Assembly: GCA_902572155.1 (NCBI GenBank)
Contig: CACGET010000033.1
Coordinates: forward strand, 1-10,106
Direction: 5' to 3'
DNA length: 10,106 bases
Origin: an uncultured Pelagibacteraceae bacterium
Lineage (GTDB): Bacteria; Pseudomonadota; Alphaproteobacteria; Pelagibacterales; Pelagibacteraceae
The position numbers and the translations under genes were made by a program. The notes below the pieces were generated by a model, which was given only the letters and a program-made list of their open reading frames with translations, had not been told where the DNA came from and ran no database searches. This document shows, in pieces, positions 6,761 to 10,106 of this stretch. How positions within the stretch are numbered: position 1 is the first letter of the stretch; every line of letters starts with the position of its first letter.

Positions 6761-6830
6761 AATTCAGCCGGTTTATACAAAGATTGTTATAAATTTACAA
6801 CCTCTATTAACCCTTATAAAGGCTGAATTA
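6760..6830 (-). promoter_or_regulatory. Long-range inverted repeat sequestering the rpmI start (candidate translational control element)
   Basis: Seen on the minus strand: TAATTCAGCC (6830-6821), in the last sense codons of infC, is perfectly complementary to GGCTGAATTA (6769-6760), which ends in the A of the rpmI ATG. Directly inside, TTTATA (6820-6815, covering part of the infC stop codon) pairs with TATAAA (6777-6772). The two helices, 10 and 6 bp, are separated only by a CC bulge (6771-6770). The 37-base loop (6778-6814) can itself form a small hairpin at 6786-6801 and contains AGAGG at 6801-6805. No T run follows, so this is not a terminator. It is known that E. coli L20 controls rpmI-rplT translation through a long-range pairing between infC and the rpmI initiation region. 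That this helix has the same role here is inference. Confidence 0.55.
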
Positions 6831-7359
6831 CCATAATCATTTGTTTGCCATCAAACTTTGGGTGTAATTCGACCTTACCAATGTCTTTCATATCTTCTTT
6901 AATCTTGCCCATGAGTTCATTGCCTAGATGAGAATGTTGAAGTTCTCGACCTTTAAATCTAATTGTAAACTTTACCTTATCCCCTTTTGCAATAAATTTT
7001 TTTGCATTTTTAACTTTAAATTCATAATCATGTGTTTCGGTAACTGGTCTCATTTTAATTTCTTTTAATAAAACAATTTTTTGTTTCTTTTTTGCAAGGT
7101 TTGCTTTTTTTTGAGCATCATATTTATACTTTCCCATGTCCATTATTTTACAAACCGGAGGATTTGCATTTGCTGCAATTTCAATTAAATCTAATCCTTG
7201 ATTTTTAGCCATTGAAATAGCTTCATTGGTATTAATCACGCCAAGATTTTCTCCATCACTTGTAATGACCTGAACATCAGGAGACGAAATTCTATTATTC
7301 GATCTTGGCCCTCGATCTTTAGTTCTTTTTTGAAAGTAATTTTGTTTAAAATCTGCCAC
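6814..7359 (-). CDS. infC: Translation initiation factor IF-3
   Basis: IF3 binds the 30S subunit, prevents premature 50S joining and proofreads the start codon and initiator tRNA. The 181 residues are the typical length. The N domain (about 1-85) contains PPVCKIMDMGKYKY (67-80). A lysine-rich linker (KKANLAKKKQK, 84-94) leads to the C domain with KEIKMRP (99-105), RFKGREL (134-140) and GKQMIMV (171-177). The start is GTG at 7357-7359, directly after the thrS stop TAA and in the same reading frame, so no start further upstream is possible. The next non-ATG candidate, ATT at Ile24, would remove residues aligned with the usual N terminus. No Shine-Dalgarno sequence is seen. E. coli infC starts with AUU as part of its autoregulation; a non-AUG start here may have the same meaning. 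The stop lies within one arm of the inverted repeat facing rpmI. Confidence 0.96.
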   Translation of the reverse strand: MADFKQNYFQKRTKDRGPRSNNRISSPDVQVITSDGENLGVINTNEAISMAKNQGLDLIEIAANANPPVCKIMDMGKYKYDAQKKANLAKKKQKIVLLKEIKMRPVTETHDYEFKVKNAKKFIAKGDKVKFTIRFKGRELQHSHLGNELMGKIKEDMKDIGKVELHPKFDGKQMIMVIQPL

Positions 7360-9276
7360 TTATTTTGAAGATGCTTTATTTAAAGCAGAAAAAGTTTTTA
7401 AGAATAAATTTAAATCCATATTTTCTTGTTTATTAGAGTCCAATCTTCTAATCGTTACAGAATTGGAGTCAACTTCTTTTTTTCCACAAATCAATAAAAG
7501 TGGGATTTTTGCTAGGGAATGATCTCTTATTTTGTAATTTAAATTTTGTTTTTTTAAATCTACAGCAGAACTTATTCCAGCTTCTTTAATTTTTTTATAG
7601 ACTTCACCCGCATAACCATCAAACTCCTCTGAAATAGGTATGACTACAGTTTGTAATGGCGAAATCCAAAAAGGAAATTTGCCAGCATAATGCTCAATTA
7701 ATATACCAATAAATCTCTCCAGGGATCCAAATAAAGCTCTATGAAGCATTACTGGAATTTTTTTTGATCCGTCTTTATCTACATACGAAGCACCAAGCCT
7801 ACTTGGTAAGTTAAAATCAACTTGCAAGGTTCCGCACTGCCAATCTCTGCCTATCGCATCTCTCAAAACAAATTCAATTTTAGGACCATAAAATGCCCCT
7901 TCACCTTTATTTATACTATATTCTAACTTGGTGGCTTTAACTGCCTGTAACAATGCAGCTTCAGCCTTGTCCCAAACACTATCGTCTCCTACTCTTAAAT
8001 CTGGCCTATCAGAATATTTAAGAATAACATTTTCAAACCCCAAATCTTTATAAATTTCTAAAATTAGATTAGTTACTGTTAAACATTCATCGGTAATTTG
8101 TTCTTCTGTACAAAATATATGAGCATCATCTTGAGTAAATGCTCTAACCCTTAATAGTCCATGTAAAGCTCCTGAAGGTTCGTAACGATGGACCTTTCCA
8201 AATTCAGACATTTTTAAAGGTAAGTCTTTGTAACTTTTAAGGCCTTGATTAAAAACCTCAACACAGCCAGGACAATTCATGGGTTTAATTGCAAAGACTT
8301 TTTCATCAGGAGTAGTTGAAGTGTACATATTTGCACCAAATTTTTCCCAGTGTCCTGACTTTTCCCATAAAGTTCTATCTAAAACTTCAGGAGTATTGAT
8401 TTCTTTATATCCAGCTACATCCTGTTTCATTTTCATATAATTAATCAATTTTTGAAACAATGCCCATCCTTTTTCGTGCCAAAATACTGATCCTGGGCTT
8501 TCTTCCCTAAAATGAAATAAATTCATTTCTTTCCCTAGTTTCCTGTGATCTCTTTTTTCAGCTTCTTCAATTCTTTTGAGATATTCCTCTAGGTCTTTTT
8601 GAGTTGCCCAACTTGTTCCATATATTCTTTGTAGCATTTCATTATTGGAGTCACCTCTCCAATATGCACCAGACACTTTTGTTAATTTAAAATATTTTCC
8701 AATTTTTCCTGTAGAAGAAAGATGCGGTCCTCTACAAAGGTCATGCCAATCACCATGAAAATAAATTGACACATCTTCTCTCTCAGGAATTGCTTCAATT
8801 AATTCAGCTTTGTAAACTTCTCCTTTTTTTTTAAAATGAGATATTGCTTTATTTCTGTCCCACACTTCTCTTCTTGTAATTTCGTTTCTGTCAACTATTT
8901 CTTTCATCCTATTTTCAATTTTTATTAAATCTTCCTCAGTAAAAGACTCTTTTCTTGCAAAGTCGTAATAAAAACCATTTTCAATAACAGGTCCAATAGT
9001 TACCTGAGTACCAGGAAACAATTCTTGAACTGCCATTGCTAAAACATGGGCTGTATCATGACGAATAGTCTCTAATCCCTCAGGATTTTTTGATGTAAAT
9101 ATTTTAACAGAACAGTCTTTGTCTATTAAGTAATCTAAATCTTTTAACTCCCCATCTACACTTATAACAATAGCTTGTTTAGCAAGAGATTTACTAATTT
9201 TTTCAGCTACATTTAGGCCTGTAACTTTATTTGGAAAATCTAAATTATTTCCATCTGGTAATTTGATAATAGGCAT
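7360..9276 (-). CDS. thrS: Threonyl-tRNA synthetase
   Basis: A class II synthetase that charges tRNA-Thr. The 638 residues are the normal bacterial length (E. coli 642). Domains: TGS domain (1-61); editing domain, with H73-xxx-H77 and C181-xxx-H185, the residues that hydrolyse mischarged Ser-tRNA-Thr; catalytic core (about 245-535), with zinc ligands C335, H386 and H512, motif 2 HRYEPSGALHG with R364 and R376, and motif 3 ending in LFGSLERFIG (R521); C-terminal anticodon-binding domain (about 540-635). All key residues are present, so both charging and editing should work. The ATG directly follows the stop codon of the glycosyltransferase gene, in the same frame and with no ribosome binding site. 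There is therefore no non-coding leader for an E. coli-type operator immediately upstream. The TAA directly touches the infC GTG. Confidence 0.98.
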   Translation of the reverse strand: MPIIKLPDGNNLDFPNKVTGLNVAEKISKSLAKQAIVISVDGELKDLDYLIDKDCSVKIFTSKNPEGLETIRHDTAHVLAMAVQELFPGTQVTIGPVIENGFYYDFARKESFTEEDLIKIENRMKEIVDRNEITRREVWDRNKAISHFKKKGEVYKAELIEAIPEREDVSIYFHGDWHDLCRGPHLSSTGKIGKYFKLTKVSGAYWRGDSNNEMLQRIYGTSWATQKDLEEYLKRIEEAEKRDHRKLGKEMNLFHFREESPGSVFWHEKGWALFQKLINYMKMKQDVAGYKEINTPEVLDRTLWEKSGHWEKFGANMYTSTTPDEKVFAIKPMNCPGCVEVFNQGLKSYKDLPLKMSEFGKVHRYEPSGALHGLLRVRAFTQDDAHIFCTEEQITDECLTVTNLILEIYKDLGFENVILKYSDRPDLRVGDDSVWDKAEAALLQAVKATKLEYSINKGEGAFYGPKIEFVLRDAIGRDWQCGTLQVDFNLPSRLGASYVDKDGSKKIPVMLHRALFGSLERFIGILIEHYAGKFPFWISPLQTVVIPISEEFDGYAGEVYKKIKEAGISSAVDLKKQNLNYKIRDHSLAKIPLLLICGKKEVDSNSVTIRRLDSNKQENMDLNLFLKTFSALNKASSK

Positions 9277-10106
9277 TTAATTTAATACTCTTTTATACTC
9301 TGAATAAGTAGAAAAGCACATTTTTTCAACATTAAATTTTTTTATTATATTTTTTCTTCCTTCAATACCAATTGTTTTTAGAGAAGTTTCATCCAAAGTG
9401 AGAACTTTTAATATTTTTTGGCTTAAAGATTTTGGGTCACCAGACTCAAATAAGAAACCAGTTTTTTCATCAATAATAGTTTCGTTAGATCCACCAATAT
9501 TACTTGCAATTATGACTTTTTCCATCGATTGGGCCTCGACCGCCACTCTTCCAAAGGCCTCAGGCTCAATTGATGATGAGACTACAATATCTGATATCTT
9601 ATAAGCTAGAGCCATGTCTTTAACATGATCAATAAACTTCAATTGTTTAGTCAATCTATATTGTTCAGAAAGACGAGTTAGCTTTTTTTTAAATATATCT
9701 CTACCTTGATCGCTTCCTAAAATAACTGCATGGAAAGCTTCATATCCAAGTTCTATGTTAACTAAATTAACTGCTTCGATGAATAACTCTTGTCCTTTCC
9801 AAGAAGTAAGTCTACCTGGTAAAAGTATTATTTTCTTATCTTGGTCAATTTCCCAATTTTGTAATAATTTTTTTTCATCATTTTCTAATATTGTACTAGA
9901 GTCATAATAATCAATATTGATTCCTCTAAAAATAACTAAAAGTTTTTTTTTGTCATTGATATATTTTGAATAATTTTCCTTAATATGAGAAAAAATGAAA
10001 TTAGAACCAGCAATTATTAAATTAGATCTGACCATTACTGAATTATAAAATTTTTTTATTTTACTATGAAAATTGTAAGTACCATGAAAAGTTGTAACAA
10101 ATTTTC
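9277..10106 (-). CDS. Family-4 (GT-B fold) glycosyltransferase, C-terminal part (partial)
   Basis: Probably transfers a sugar from a nucleotide-sugar to a cell-envelope glycan such as lipopolysaccharide; donor and acceptor cannot be read from the sequence. The open frame continues through the window edge: 23 in-frame residues precede the methionine at 10035, including TTFHGTYNF, a typical N-terminal-domain motif of this family. That methionine is therefore internal and the true start is outside. In the 275 visible residues, IFRGI (58-62) ends the first Rossmann domain. The second contains PGRLTSWKG (96-104, with the donor-phosphate R98 and K103) and the E-x7-E motif EAFGRVAVE (182-190), followed by GGSNETI and GFLFESGD. 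No membrane segment is visible. The stop TAA is followed directly by the thrS ATG, which suggests co-transcription with the translation genes. A role in LPS core or capsule synthesis is inference. Confidence 0.9.
   Translation of the reverse strand, partial: KFVTTFHGTYNFHSKIKKFYNSVMVRSNLIIAGSNFIFSHIKENYSKYINDKKKLLVIFRGINIDYYDSSTILENDEKKLLQNWEIDQDKKIILLPGRLTSWKGQELFIEAVNLVNIELGYEAFHAVILGSDQGRDIFKKKLTRLSEQYRLTKQLKFIDHVKDMALAYKISDIVVSSSIEPEAFGRVAVEAQSMEKVIIASNIGGSNETIIDEKTGFLFESGDPKSLSQKILKVLTLDETSLKTIGIEGRKNIIKKFNVEKMCFSTYSEYKRVLN

Noticed and set aside
9398..9604. Plus-strand 68-residue frame opposite the glycosyltransferase
   Set aside because: It is antisense to the conserved E-x7-E region of the glycosyltransferase, with no recognisable protein features.
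10033..10035. Methionine at 10035 as the glycosyltransferase start
   Set aside because: The same frame stays open to the window edge and encodes a typical TTFHGTYNF motif upstream, so this Met is internal and the gene is truncated by the window.
1..10106. Mobile elements, CRISPR arrays, prophage or defence genes
   Set aside because: No direct-repeat arrays, transposase or integrase motifs, or terminal inverted repeats were seen; nearly all of the window is conserved housekeeping sequence.

Overview
The window is an AT-rich (by eye roughly 70% A+T), densely packed stretch of a bacterial chromosome with every gene on the minus strand, so it reads biologically from base 10106 down to base 1. 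The sequence type (GyrB, LepA and IF3 of proteobacterial character, lysine-, isoleucine- and asparagine-rich proteins, spacers of 0 to 53 bases between protein genes of the main cluster) suggests a marine alphaproteobacterium with a streamlined genome, most likely the SAR11/Pelagibacter group. That assignment is an inference from composition and gene order, not a database match.

In transcription order: the C-terminal part of a family-4 glycosyltransferase (9277-10106, running off the edge); thrS (threonyl-tRNA synthetase); infC (initiation factor IF3, GTG start); rpmI (bL35); rplT (bL20); pheS and pheT (both subunits of phenylalanyl-tRNA synthetase); lepA (elongation factor 4); a tRNA-Ser(GGA) two bases after the lepA stop; a 113-base spacer; and the N-terminal third of gyrB (1-659, running off the other edge). 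The core thrS-infC-rpmI-rplT-pheS-pheT order is the classical translation operon known from E. coli, here without pheM and ihfA and extended by lepA and a tRNA.

The genes form a translation module: two aminoacyl-tRNA synthetases, an initiation factor, two large-subunit proteins, a ribosome-associated GTPase and a serine tRNA. They are probably one transcription unit, because no gap before the tRNA exceeds 53 bases and no intrinsic terminator is visible. gyrB, after the only sizeable spacer, may have its own promoter. The glycosyltransferase is an envelope-type enzyme whose stop codon directly touches the thrS start codon.

No mobile element, CRISPR array, prophage or obviously foreign segment is present. 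The most interesting structure is a long-range inverted repeat (6760-6830) that pairs the last codons and stop of infC with the bases just before and including the first base of the rpmI start codon. It could control rpmI/rplT translation, at the same place where E. coli uses L20-dependent control. Other points are the in-frame zero-base gene junctions, the long coding A tracts in pheT, and the tRNA that must be cut out of the lepA message.
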